Part shown: positions 35,172 to 43,061 of the stretch, piece by piece | How positions within the stretch are numbered: position 1 is the first letter of the stretch | How the letters are laid out: the number at the start of each line of letters is the position of its first letter | Origin: Mycolicibacterium novocastrense | GTDB taxonomy: Bacteria > Actinomycetota > Actinomycetes > Mycobacteriales > Mycobacteriaceae | DNA length: 64,000 nucleotides | Assembly (NCBI RefSeq): GCF_001570485.1 | Contig: NZ_BCTA01000105.1 | Location: forward strand, 1 to 64,000 | Direction of reading: 5' to 3' | Position numbers and translations under genes: made by a program | Notes under the pieces: generated by a model | Seen by the model: the letters and a program-made list of their open reading frames with translations, nothing else | Database searches by the model: none | What the model was told of the DNA's origin: nothing

Positions 35172-36374
35172 TCAGAACAGGGAGTCGCCGTTGGCCTGCG
35201 CCCACAGCGTCTCGAACGAGGGACGTTGCTTGTCGTCGACCACCGCCGGAGCGACGACGAAGAGGTGCTCACAGTTCGCCGCCGCCGCAAGCCGGTGGCG
35301 CACGATGCGATCAGCACCGACATCGCGGCGGCCAGGAAGCTCGGCCAGGCGGGCATTCATCTCGGCTTGTGACCCGCACGCCAGGCGGCGCACCGACCGC
35401 GCCGTGACTCCCCTACGGCCCTCACGACCAGCCGGGGTGACCCGGCGCACCTCATACACTGCGAACTCGGTCTCATCCATCAGCCGCTGGAAGGCCACCT
35501 CGACCTCGACCAGTCCGGCCTCGGAGATCATCTGGGCGACACTGCTTCCCGCGATGAGGGTCTGGCGTTCGTTGAGTCGACGCGACACCGCCTCCATGAA
35601 CATCGCCTGCGCGCCGGCCAGCGGCTCCCGGCGGTAGCGCTGCACCATATTCTCCCGACCCGCGGCCGTCGACATGGCATACACACAGAACGTGCAGCAG
35701 CTCTTGAACCAGGACGTCCCCAGTTTGGCCCGCACATACGCAGCGCACGCCTGACGATCCATCCCCAGCTCGATCAACGGATACCAGCCTGTGCGGCGTG
35801 AATTGTTGTACAGCCGGTCCTTGTCCGCCCGTCGCTGCTCACCGGCCTCGAAACCGATGACGTGCCGGTAGGGCTGCCCACCGGTGACCATGCTGATCAC
35901 CGGATCCAGCGCCCACCCCTTCGCGTGAACCGAGCACTTGCGGGCTCCGCCGAGCTGAGGAACCGTGCCAGCAGTGATCATCTCGGTCGACAGGCGGTAG
36001 GCCCCGTCGATGTGCAGACGCTGCGGGCAGCTCGAGTCGTCCAGGATCACCACCCCGTCCCCACTGGTCGTGGTGGTCCGCTCGGACCGCGCACATTGGA
36101 TGTAGCGAATCCCGAGGCGGCGAAAGATCGGCAACATGTAGGTCTCGACATCCTGTGCAGTCGATGCGAATTCGTCACCGGTCATCGCGGTCACGACCAC
36201 CATGTCGGCCAGGTCGAAGTCGCGGGTCTGCGGCTCGGTCAACCACCGCAGCAACAGGCACGTGCTGTCCAACCCAAGCCCGTAGGACACCACCACCGAC
36301 GGACGCCCAGCGTCGTCGCCGATCCCTGGAATCTGCAACTCCGCTGCCTGTGTGCCGGACACCGGTACCTCCAA
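35172..36374 (-). CDS. PP-loop ATPase, PAPS-reductase/DndC-like (copy A)
   Basis: The 400-residue protein has a PP-loop motif VVVSYGLGLDSTCLLLRWL near residue 30, a variant of SGGxDS. The region VVTAMTGDEFASTAQDVETYMLPIFRRLGIRYIQCARSE is the adenylation-fold core. ARKCSVHAKG and WFKSCCTFCVYAM supply cysteines that could bind a cluster or zinc. Enzymes of this superfamily activate a substrate with ATP and transfer sulfur or reduce sulfate adducts; DndC members act in DNA phosphorothioation. It is divergent from the second PP-loop gene across a large palindrome. The substrate is unknown and the DndC comparison is only at superfamily level. Confidence 0.82.
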   Translation of the reverse strand: MEVPVSGTQAAELQIPGIGDDAGRPSVVVSYGLGLDSTCLLLRWLTEPQTRDFDLADMVVVTAMTGDEFASTAQDVETYMLPIFRRLGIRYIQCARSERTTTTSGDGVVILDDSSCPQRLHIDGAYRLSTEMITAGTVPQLGGARKCSVHAKGWALDPVISMVTGGQPYRHVIGFEAGEQRRADKDRLYNNSRRTGWYPLIELGMDRQACAAYVRAKLGTSWFKSCCTFCVYAMSTAAGRENMVQRYRREPLAGAQAMFMEAVSRRLNERQTLIAGSSVAQMISEAGLVEVEVAFQRLMDETEFAVYEVRRVTPAGREGRRGVTARSVRRLACGSQAEMNARLAELPGRRDVGADRIVRHRLAAAANCEHLFVVAPAVVDDKQRPSFETLWAQANGDSLF

Positions 36375-36378
36375 AATC

Positions 36379-36438
36379 TTCCTTAGTGGGTGGCTTTAGC
36401 CTACCATTGATGGTAGGCTAAAGCCACCCACTAAGGAA
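36379..36438. promoter_or_regulatory. 60-bp perfect inverted repeat: double operator between divergent PP-loop genes (copy 2)
   Basis: The arms at 36379-36407 and 36410-36438 are perfectly complementary over 29 bp around a 2-bp centre. Each arm contains TGGGTGGCTTTAGCCTACCA, itself an imperfect palindrome of the same type as the operators at 34028 and 39331. It fills almost all of the 80-bp gap between the start codons at 36374 and 36455, so one regulator could control both genes at once. As RNA, either transcript's leader could also fold into a long hairpin. Confidence 0.85.
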
Positions 36439-36454
36439 GGATCGACAGCCCGCC

Positions 36455-37327
36455 ATGACCGCCACCATCGAGGGCCACCAGGCAACCGTCACCGCCGCTG
36501 ACGCGCCCGACTTGTGTTGCTACGACATCATCTTGGTCAACTCCAGCGCCGGAAAGGACTCCCAGGCCAGCCTCGATGTGGTAGTCGCCGCGGCTCGCCA
36601 GGCCGAAGTCCTGGACCGCGTCGTAGTGGTGCACGCCGATCTGGGCGAGGCCGAGTGGGACGGTGTGCCCGACCTCGCCGCCGAGCACGCCGCCCACTAC
36701 GGCCTGCGATTCGAACTGGCGCGCCGCGAACGCGACGGATCTCTGTACACGATTCTCGACCACGTTCAGCGACGCGGACTTTGGCCCAGCGCGTCCCAGC
36801 GTTGGTGCACATCGGATTTCAAGCGTGGTCCGATCCGCAAGGTGATGACCAAGCTGGTCGCCGAGCTGCGCGAGGGCGGCCAGATCACCGGCCGCCCCGT
36901 GCACCTGCTCAACGTCATGGGCCTTCGCGCCGAGGAGAGCAGCGCCCGCGCCCGCCGACTGGCCTACTCCCCCAACACCTCGGCCTCCAACGGGCGACGC
37001 CGCGTTGATGACTGGTACCCCATCCATCACTGGTCCACCAGCCAGGTCTGGGAACGGATCCGCGCCGCGGGCACCCGTCCCCACCGGGCCTACGTCGAAG
37101 GCATGTCGCGCCTGTCGTGCCGGTTCTGCGTCTTGGCCTCCCGCGCCGACCTGGTGTGCTCAGCGCGCCTGAACCCCACGCTGGCCCGCCGCTACGCCGA
37201 CGTCGAAGCCCAGACCGGTCACCGATTCCGCGCCGACCTGTCGATGGCCGACATCATCGCCGAATCCCACGCCGGTCAACAGGGTGCCTTCATCGCACTC
37301 GCGGACCTGCATCCCATCCGGGCATGA
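36455..37327 (+). CDS. PP-loop ATPase, PAPS-reductase-like (copy B)
   Basis: The 290-residue protein has a classic PP-loop IILVNSSAGKDSQASLDVV (residues about 25-45), then VVVHADLGEAEWDGVPDLAAEHA. RWCTSDFKRGPIRKVM is the PAPS-reductase Cys/Lys signature. LLNVMGLRAEESSARAR follows, and the C-terminal Cys pair MSRLSCRFCVLAS. Homologous domains reduce PAPS or transfer sulfur in nucleic-acid modification. The protein differs clearly from copy A, so the pair may be two subunits or two steps. It starts 17 bp from the shared palindrome and is followed by a run of small genes. Confidence 0.85.
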   Translation: MTATIEGHQATVTAADAPDLCCYDIILVNSSAGKDSQASLDVVVAAARQAEVLDRVVVVHADLGEAEWDGVPDLAAEHAAHYGLRFELARRERDGSLYTILDHVQRRGLWPSASQRWCTSDFKRGPIRKVMTKLVAELREGGQITGRPVHLLNVMGLRAEESSARARRLAYSPNTSASNGRRRVDDWYPIHHWSTSQVWERIRAAGTRPHRAYVEGMSRLSCRFCVLASRADLVCSARLNPTLARRYADVEAQTGHRFRADLSMADIIAESHAGQQGAFIALADLHPIRA

Positions 37328-37396
37328 CCGCACCCAGACAGGAGCTGCCATGCCCGCGAACATCATTCACCCACCACGAGAAGGAGACACCCAATC

Positions 37397-37804
37397 ATGA
37401 GCAACCACATCGAACACGGACACGCCCGCGGCGCCCTCTACACCCTGCGCCAAGCCGACATCCACGAAGCCGGCGACTACCACGAGCAACAGCACCGGCC
37501 CGACGAACGAACCTGCGCGCCGGTGTTCGTCCTCGACCTCACCAACGAAAGCGGCGACGGCCTATCCCTCACCGGCAGCCGCCGCGAACTCGTCGAATAC
37601 CTCGAACTCGTTACCACCCACGTCAAACGTGAAACCGACCCTCTGCCCGCGCTCGACCGCGCGCTGGCGCAACTGGCTGCGCTGCGCGCACAGCGAGCCG
37701 CCGCCTTGCTCACCGCCGACGAGACAGCCCTCGACCACCTCGACGACCAGCGCGCCCGACTCCTCGAGGACGTCGCGGCTGCCGCCGAAGCCGTCAACGA
37801 CTGA
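37397..37804 (+). CDS. Hypothetical protein with C-terminal coiled coil
   Basis: The 135-residue protein has a beta-rich N-terminal part (APVFVLDLTNESGDGLSLTGSRRELVEYLELVTTHVK). A helical, Ala/Glu-rich C-terminus follows (LAALRAQRAAALLTADETALDHLDDQRARLLEDVAAAA). AAGGAG precedes the ATG. It is the second gene after the PP-loop B gene with small spacing, so it is likely in the same transcript. The family is unknown. Confidence 0.72.
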   Translation: MSNHIEHGHARGALYTLRQADIHEAGDYHEQQHRPDERTCAPVFVLDLTNESGDGLSLTGSRRELVEYLELVTTHVKRETDPLPALDRALAQLAALRAQRAAALLTADETALDHLDDQRARLLEDVAAAAEAVND

Positions 37805-37824
37805 GCCCGCCGAAGGAGCCCACC

Positions 37825-38268
37825 ATGACCACCCCCGCCCCAGTCCTGCCTGCCATCCCCGATGACACCCTGCGCGAGCTGCTCGGCGCCTACTTCGTCG
37901 CCCGCGACGACCTCTACGAAGCCGAGGCCAGAGCCGGGCACGACGATCTCAATCCCGCCATCAGTCGACAGGCCGTCATCGACCTCGCCGACGAGCTGGT
38001 CGCCCACTTCGTCCCCGACGTCGCCGCCCGCTGCGCCCTGACCGGCGAGGACCCCACCGACCTGGCCTACACCGGCCCGACGCTGCCCAGCCCTGGCGAC
38101 CCCATCTCGGCCATCCAGCCCGGTGTTGGCCGCCTCGCCGGCACCGTCGAGGCCGTCACCGATCGCGGTGTCCTCGTGCAGTGGCACTACACCAACCTGC
38201 TGCCCATCACCTACCCGCGCCGCCAGGTCGTGCCCACCGCATTGGGATGGCACATTCGCCGCACCTGA
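37825..38268 (+). CDS. Hypothetical protein
   Basis: The 147-residue protein has a helical N-terminal half (LRELLGAYFVARDDLYEAEA, VIDLADELVAHFVPDVAARCALTG) and a small beta barrel-like C-terminal part (VGRLAGTVEAVTDRGVLVQWHYTNLLPITYPRRQVVPT). The latter resembles SH3-like folds. A GAAGGAG site lies before the ATG. It is 20 bp from the previous gene, in the same direction. No family is recognised. Confidence 0.72.
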   Translation: MTTPAPVLPAIPDDTLRELLGAYFVARDDLYEAEARAGHDDLNPAISRQAVIDLADELVAHFVPDVAARCALTGEDPTDLAYTGPTLPSPGDPISAIQPGVGRLAGTVEAVTDRGVLVQWHYTNLLPITYPRRQVVPTALGWHIRRT

Positions 38269-38324
38269 GACCACGCCGACACGCAGCAAGCCCAAACACC
38301 CAACCGCACAAAGGAACCCACACC

Positions 38325-38831
38325 ATGGCCATCTCCGACCGCTTCGCCGACAGCGTGCGCCACCACTTCAGCAACCCGCCGCACGACTGGTCCGTCTGCA
38401 AGCTCGCCACCCGCCGATGGGCGATCGTCAACACCGCCGACGACGTCATCAGCACCCACCCCACCCGCACCGCCGCCGAGCAGAACCGCACCGCCGGCCC
38501 CTACGTGCGGATCTGGACCGACCGCACCGCCTGGTACCTGGGCACCAGCACCGATCCACGCTGCCGCGCACTGACACCGGACGAACTGCGCATCATCGCC
38601 ACCGTGCTCATCGACCTCGACCACCCCGACGCGCCGGCCGCCTGCCACCGCGCCTGGCCCGACGCCGAGTTCTGCGACCTGTGCGACCTACCCCTCCGTG
38701 GGCACAACCGGCTCTGCCCCCGCTGCGATCACTGTGCCACCCGCGGCTGCACCAACCCGCTCGACGACGGAGAAGGATTCGACGGCTACTGCGGAGACTG
38801 CGCCGACCGCCGCGACCACCTCTACACCTGA
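38325..38831 (+). CDS. Hypothetical protein with C-terminal zinc-ribbon cysteines
   Basis: The 168-residue protein starts at MAISDRFADSVRHHF after AAAGGAA. The first half is beta-rich (KLATRRWAIVNTADDVISTHPTR, YVRIWTDRTAWYLG). The second carries eight Cys in CxxC-type pairs (CDLCDLPLRGHNRLCPRCDHCATRGCTNPL, YCGDC), so it probably binds zinc. It is the last gene of the run that starts at 36455. Its function is unknown. Confidence 0.72.
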   Translation: MAISDRFADSVRHHFSNPPHDWSVCKLATRRWAIVNTADDVISTHPTRTAAEQNRTAGPYVRIWTDRTAWYLGTSTDPRCRALTPDELRIIATVLIDLDHPDAPAACHRAWPDAEFCDLCDLPLRGHNRLCPRCDHCATRGCTNPLDDGEGFDGYCGDCADRRDHLYT

Positions 38832-39303
38832 CCTCGCCATCACCGCGCTGACACACGGCGGGACGTATACGCCGGTTCACCCACGCCCCACGCCCGACGT
38901 ACTCGACCACGACACCGAGGCCCGTTTTGGCCAGGCCATGTCCGTTCCACCGCCAACGGGAAGGGGCGGTGCTGCACCCAGGCCCAGCCGACCGACCATG
39001 TTGGCCGCGCCGGGCGAACTCGCGACGCGCGATTGCGCATCGAGAGGCACCACAAGGCCGAGGTGAACACGAGGTGGTAGCGAATTGTCGCTGCCCTCCG
39101 TTCCCGAGGGGGTGACCGAAGTCGAGGCATTGAGAGCAACGGTGGCCAGGCTGACGACGGCCGTGAACCCGGACACCCCATCCGGGCCGGGAACGCGACG
39201 ATTCCACGCCCTGCGCACGCGACGCACATCCACGGCAACCCTCCGTGATTCCTCCCCCGGACAATCCCAAACATTTCTGGCGTACAGACGATTTCCCCCG
39301 CCA
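38832..39303. other. Gap without convincing genes
   Basis: This 472-bp gap has overlapping open frames on both strands but no recognisable domain. A plus-strand stretch at 39085-39175 (SLPSVPEGVTEVEALRATVARLTTAV) looks like a transposase-type coiled-coil N-terminus and could be a remnant. The operator-like sites follow directly at 39306. Confidence 0.4.
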
Positions 39304-39305
39304 AC

Positions 39306-39350
39306 TGGGTGGCTAAACCCTCCCGTTCGGTGGTAGGCTATAGCCATCCA
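39306..39350. promoter_or_regulatory. Operator copies 3a/3b upstream of the 39370 operon
   Basis: TGGGTGGCTAAACC (39306-39319) is a half-like copy. TGGTAGGCTATAGCCATCCA (39331-39350) is a nearly perfect palindrome with GGCTATAGCC at its centre. Both match the motif found at 34028 and 36379. They end 19 bp before the ATG at 39370, so a bound regulator would block transcription or translation start. Confidence 0.75.
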
Positions 39351-39369
39351 CTCCGCGAGAGGAACCCCG

Positions 39370-39918
39370 ATGCCCGAACCGCAACCGCTCACCCGCACCG
39401 TGGCGGCCTACCACGACCACGGGCGCCTGCTGTGCCCGACATGTACCCAGGCGGCGATCCTGCCGATCACCGAAGGCGCGGAGTACGACGACACCGAGCA
39501 CGTCCTCGATGTCGTTGCCCAGGAGCGCCGCATCGACCGCGCCGCAGTGGCCAGTGCCGTTTTCCCGACACCGATTCCGGCCGCCGAAGCCCTCAATCAG
39601 ACCTGCACCGAGTGTGAGGCGCGGCTACTGGAGGGCGACTACTGGACGCTCTACCACGCGGCCCTGGACGCCATCGCCGCCGAAGCCGACTCCGTTGAGG
39701 CGCTCATTGCCGTGCTCAACCACTTCTACCGGCCCGAGTCCGGAGCGGCGTTTCACCCCGGCGGCGCGGACCGCGATCTGTGGAATGTCCTGCGCTGGGA
39801 GCGCAGCGACTGGACGACGGCCTGGTCCAAGGCCAGCTACTGGTACGCGATGCGCGACAGCCAGGGCAACACCTTCACCTTCACCGAAGGCGACATCGAT
39901 CGAGGGTCGCAGCCGTGA
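39370..39918 (+). CDS. Hypothetical protein with Cys pairs, first gene of operator-controlled operon
   Basis: The 182-residue protein has CPTCTQAA and CTECEARL Cys pairs (about residues 22 and 78), a helical middle (YHAALDAIAAEADSVEALIAVLNHFY) and an aromatic C-terminal part (WTTAWSKASYWYAMRDSQGNTFTFTEGD). GAGAGGA precedes the ATG. It is directly downstream of the palindromic operators and overlaps the possible GTG start of the glutaredoxin-like gene. No family is recognised. Confidence 0.72.
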   Translation: MPEPQPLTRTVAAYHDHGRLLCPTCTQAAILPITEGAEYDDTEHVLDVVAQERRIDRAAVASAVFPTPIPAAEALNQTCTECEARLLEGDYWTLYHAALDAIAAEADSVEALIAVLNHFYRPESGAAFHPGGADRDLWNVLRWERSDWTTAWSKASYWYAMRDSQGNTFTFTEGDIDRGSQP

Positions 39919-39965
39919 TCGACACCGAAAGCACCCACCTCAACGAGCAAGACGGAGAAACCGCG

Positions 39966-40223
39966 ATGACCATCACCCTCTACACCAAGCCCGGATGTGT
40001 GCAATGCCGCGCCACCGCCCGTCAGTTCGACAAAGCCGACGTGCGCATCGACACCATCGACGTCTCCGCCGACACCGCCGCCGCACAACTGCTGGCAGAC
40101 CTCGGCTACCGCAGCGTGCCCGTGGTCATCGCCGACGGGCAGTCCTGGGCCGGTCACCGGCCCGACCGCGTGGACGCGGTGATCCGCCAGCTGGCACAGG
40201 CAATGTCATGCCCGCACCTCTGA
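39966..40223 (+). CDS. Glutaredoxin/NrdH-like redoxin
   Basis: The 85-residue protein is a small thioredoxin fold. MTITLYTKPGCVQCRATARQF has the CVQC redox motif, and YRSVPVVIADGQSWAGHRPDRV has the cis-Pro loop and glutathione/thioredoxin-type groove. The ATG at 39966 has GGAG eight bases upstream; a GTG at 39915 overlapping the previous stop is in frame. NrdH proteins pass electrons to ribonucleotide reductase. Here the neighbours suggest it could instead serve the PP-loop enzymes of the same regulon, which is inference. Confidence 0.88.
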   Translation: MTITLYTKPGCVQCRATARQFDKADVRIDTIDVSADTAAAQLLADLGYRSVPVVIADGQSWAGHRPDRVDAVIRQLAQAMSCPHL

Positions 40224-40750
40224 GCGCAGAGCAGCGCCATCTCATCGCCTTCGTTGCACGCTCCAACGGAACCATGCTGCTGGAGGCCATGATCGACGAC
40301 CGCGCGATGCGGGCTCTACTCGCCAGGGCCGGAGGAGCCTCGGGACCCACCGCCCCCGACGGCGCCCCGGACTGGATGACCAGCTATTGGACCGTCGCCG
40401 ACAAATTCGTCAGCCCCGGCCAAGACAACGTTCGCGTCAGAGTCACCGCCGCCCAGGTCCGCAACCTCGGCCGCAGCCTGCCCCCCGGCCTGCACGCTGA
40501 GATTCGCCAGTGTCTCGACGCCCACAGCGCCGAGCGCGCGCGCACCCACCAATGGTGCTACTGCCCCTACGCGCACACCGCCCCCAACGCCCACAGCGGG
40601 CCCTGCACCCGCCACCACCCCAGCGACGACGAGGACGCCGAGCACCGCCGCCGCGCCGCCGAACTGCGCACCTGGTCGCAAACACTGCTGCGCCAAGCCC
40701 TCCACCCCGCTACTGCCGTCCAGCTCGATCTGTTCGCCAACCTCCGCTGA
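40208..40750 (+). CDS. Hypothetical protein
   Basis: The 180-residue protein starts at ATG 40208 inside the end of the redoxin gene, so translation is coupled. It has a helical N-terminus (LIAFVARSNGTMLLEAMIDDRAMRALLARAGG), VRVRVTAAQVRNLGRSL, and a Cys/His patch (HQWCYCPYAHTAPNAHSGPCTRHH) that may bind metal. No family is recognised. Confidence 0.7.
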   Translation: MPAPLSAEQRHLIAFVARSNGTMLLEAMIDDRAMRALLARAGGASGPTAPDGAPDWMTSYWTVADKFVSPGQDNVRVRVTAAQVRNLGRSLPPGLHAEIRQCLDAHSAERARTHQWCYCPYAHTAPNAHSGPCTRHHPSDDEDAEHRRRAAELRTWSQTLLRQALHPATAVQLDLFANLR

Positions 40751-40779
40751 TAACCACTGCCACCAAAGGACACACTGCG

Positions 40780-41109
40780 ATGACAACCACCCCTTGCCAA
40801 CAGCCGCCCACCACCGTCGAAATCGACTCCGGCGCTGGCGTTCCGGTCACCGTCGACCTCGGCACCGCAAACGAATACGGCGACTTCGACGAAGCCGCAT
40901 ACGAAGGCAACCTCTATCTGACCATCAACGGGCGCCTGTACGGCTCGCTCTACATCCGCCACGACGCGGACGCCGGGCACCCCACCATCACCCTCGGCCA
41001 GTACGACCCAGCCGCCCAGCAGTGGGAGCCCCGAAACGAGATCGGCCCGGAGGCATCCGACGATGCCACGCCGGTCGTCACCGCCACCGATGCGGCGGTG
41101 AACCGATGA
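40780..41109 (+). CDS. Hypothetical small acidic protein
   Basis: The 109-residue, beta-rich protein (VEIDSGAGVPVTVDLGTANEYGDFDEAAYEGNLYLTINGRLYGSLYIRHDADA) has an acidic end. AAAGGA precedes the ATG. Its stop overlaps the start of the cytosine methyltransferase (ATGA), so the two are coupled. The size and acidity are compatible with an inhibitor or DNA mimic of the methyltransferase, but nothing in the sequence proves this. Confidence 0.68.
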   Translation: MTTTPCQQPPTTVEIDSGAGVPVTVDLGTANEYGDFDEAAYEGNLYLTINGRLYGSLYIRHDADAGHPTITLGQYDPAAQQWEPRNEIGPEASDDATPVVTATDAAVNR

Positions 41110-43061
41110 GCGCGACCGCTGAGCACCGGCCCGCCACCCAGCGCCGCCGGTTCGCACACGACGACCTGATCGCAGTCGACCTGTTTTCCGGGTTCGGCGG
41201 TTTCACCCAAGGCGCCAAGCGGGCCGGTTTCACCACGATCATGGCCGCCAACCACAACCGCTACAAGGTCGAGGTCCACGAGGCCAACCACCCCGACGCC
41301 GAGCACTGGATCGCAGACCTCGTGGACCCCGAGTCCTCGAACTACCATTCCGCCCGGGAGTTGCCCGCTGCCGACCTCCTGCTCGCCGGCGTCAGTTGTG
41401 TCAACCACTCCCAGGCCAACACCCAAAAGGCATACGAGCAAGGCCTGTCACTGTTCGACCTCGACGACCCCGAGTTCGATGCCAGCGTCACCCGATCCGA
41501 GCGTGACCGCGCGACAGCCAACTGTGTGCTGCACTACGCCGCGCAGCACCACCCACGCCTGATCCTCGTCGAGTGCACCACCGAACTCACGTCCTGGGGA
41601 CCGGCGATCCCAGGCAAGCGCAATATCGGCGACGGGTCCACCTACCGCTGGTGGCTCAAACAGTTCGAGAACCTGGGCTACAAGTACCGAGTCCTCTACC
41701 TCAACAGCATGTTCTTCGGTGTGCCGCAGTCGCGAGACCGCCTGTACATCGCGATGTGGGACCGACGATTGCCCACACCAGACCTCGACCACCGCCCGGC
41801 CGCGTGGTGCACGCTCTGCGACGGTGTGGTCGAGGCAGTGTGGACCTGGCGCACCGGGGTGCCTCCCACCGGCTCAGTGCGTTACGGCAAGCAATACGAC
41901 TACCGGTGCGAGCGGTGCCGCGCCGTGGTGACTCCGCCGATGACGCCGTCGCTGGCCGCGCTCGATCTGACCGACCTTGGCACCCGTATCGGTGAACGTA
42001 AGAAGCCGTTGGCCCCGGCCACGATGGCTCGTGCCGAGCGGTGCCGCCAACGGTTCGCCGAGTTCCCGGCGGTCCTCATGCCAGCCAAGGCCGTGCACGG
42101 ATCCGAACGTCACCCGTGGCAGCCACTGGCCACCCAGACAAGCCAGCAAGAAACCGCCGTCCTGTCGACCGGTGCCCTCATGGCCGCCGCTGGCAACACC
42201 TACGAACACCCAGGATCAGACTGCCGCAGTCGCGATCTCAGTCAACCGTTGTGGGCGCAGACCGCGACCAACACCACCGGGCTGCTCACGCCACCGGTCG
42301 CGGTTACTGGCCAGACGCTCGCCGCGCACCGCCACAACGGCGACGGCAAGCACATCACCCAGCCGATGGACACCGTCACCAGCACCCACGAAAAAGCCGT
42401 CCTGCTCGGTGTCGCCAACTTCCAGGGCATCGCCCGCGGTGCCAACGAGCCCCTGCCCACCCAAGGCGGCTCCGAGACACTGGGCATGGTCTCCAGCGGC
42501 GTCCTGCCCTTCCGCCGCAACACCGTGCCCACCGCACACGCCGAACCGATGCCCACCATGACCTCTGACCAGATCCCAGGCGTCCTCACCGCAGCCGGTG
42601 TCATCAAGAACAACGGCTCGATCGACGAGGCCAAGTACCGCGCACACCCGATCAGCGATCCGCTCGGCACCACCGTGGGATCGGCTGTCACGCAGGGTGT
42701 GTTGTTCTCGGGCTGGTACAAGCAGAACGGCAGCCACGGCACCGAGACCGCCCCACACCCGGTAACAGATCCCTTCGGCACCCTCACCTCGCGCGACACC
42801 ACCGCCGTGCTCACCGCCCAGTGGCGCGCAGTCCTCGCCGACCTGACGCTCGAGGACTGCTACTTCCGGATGATGGCCGCCCACGAGATCGGACGAGGCT
42901 GCGGCTTCGACGTCGACTTCGCCGACTACCAAGGCACCTTCGTGGTCTGGGGAAGCGCCCGCAACCAGGTCGACGGATACGGCAACGCCGTCTCCCCACC
43001 AGTCGGAGAATGGATCGGCACACGATTGCGCGCCGCACTCCACAGCGAGGCCGCCGCCTGA
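41106..43061 (+). CDS. Variant cytosine-C5 DNA methyltransferase with internal repeats
   Basis: The 651-residue protein has motif I DLFSGFGGFTQGAKRAG, motif VIII VPQSRDRLYIAMW and motif X GYGNAVSPPVGEWIG. The catalytic loop reads AGVSCVNHSQA instead of the usual PPCQ, keeping the Cys. Motif VI reads LVECTTEL, keeping Glu but not ENV. A zinc-like cluster (CTLCDGVV, CERCRAVV) follows. Between motifs VIII and X are about seven degenerate repeats with P[LM]xT near their start and AVL/GVL at the end (residues about 310-590). Recognition sequence unknown. It is the last gene of the 39370 operon. Confidence 0.88.
   Translation: MSATAEHRPATQRRRFAHDDLIAVDLFSGFGGFTQGAKRAGFTTIMAANHNRYKVEVHEANHPDAEHWIADLVDPESSNYHSARELPAADLLLAGVSCVNHSQANTQKAYEQGLSLFDLDDPEFDASVTRSERDRATANCVLHYAAQHHPRLILVECTTELTSWGPAIPGKRNIGDGSTYRWWLKQFENLGYKYRVLYLNSMFFGVPQSRDRLYIAMWDRRLPTPDLDHRPAAWCTLCDGVVEAVWTWRTGVPPTGSVRYGKQYDYRCERCRAVVTPPMTPSLAALDLTDLGTRIGERKKPLAPATMARAERCRQRFAEFPAVLMPAKAVHGSERHPWQPLATQTSQQETAVLSTGALMAAAGNTYEHPGSDCRSRDLSQPLWAQTATNTTGLLTPPVAVTGQTLAAHRHNGDGKHITQPMDTVTSTHEKAVLLGVANFQGIARGANEPLPTQGGSETLGMVSSGVLPFRRNTVPTAHAEPMPTMTSDQIPGVLTAAGVIKNNGSIDEAKYRAHPISDPLGTTVGSAVTQGVLFSGWYKQNGSHGTETAPHPVTDPFGTLTSRDTTAVLTAQWRAVLADLTLEDCYFRMMAAHEIGRGCGFDVDFADYQGTFVVWGSARNQVDGYGNAVSPPVGEWIGTRLRAALHSEAAA

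Noticed and set aside
35172..37327. Complete Dnd phosphorothioation system
   Set aside because: Only PP-loop proteins resemble DndC; no DndA/IscS, DndB, DndD, DndE or Ssp genes are seen in the window.
38877..39398. Minus-strand open frames in the 38.8-39.4 kb gap
   Set aside because: No domain, and the upstream parts run through the palindromic operators and into the gene at 39370.
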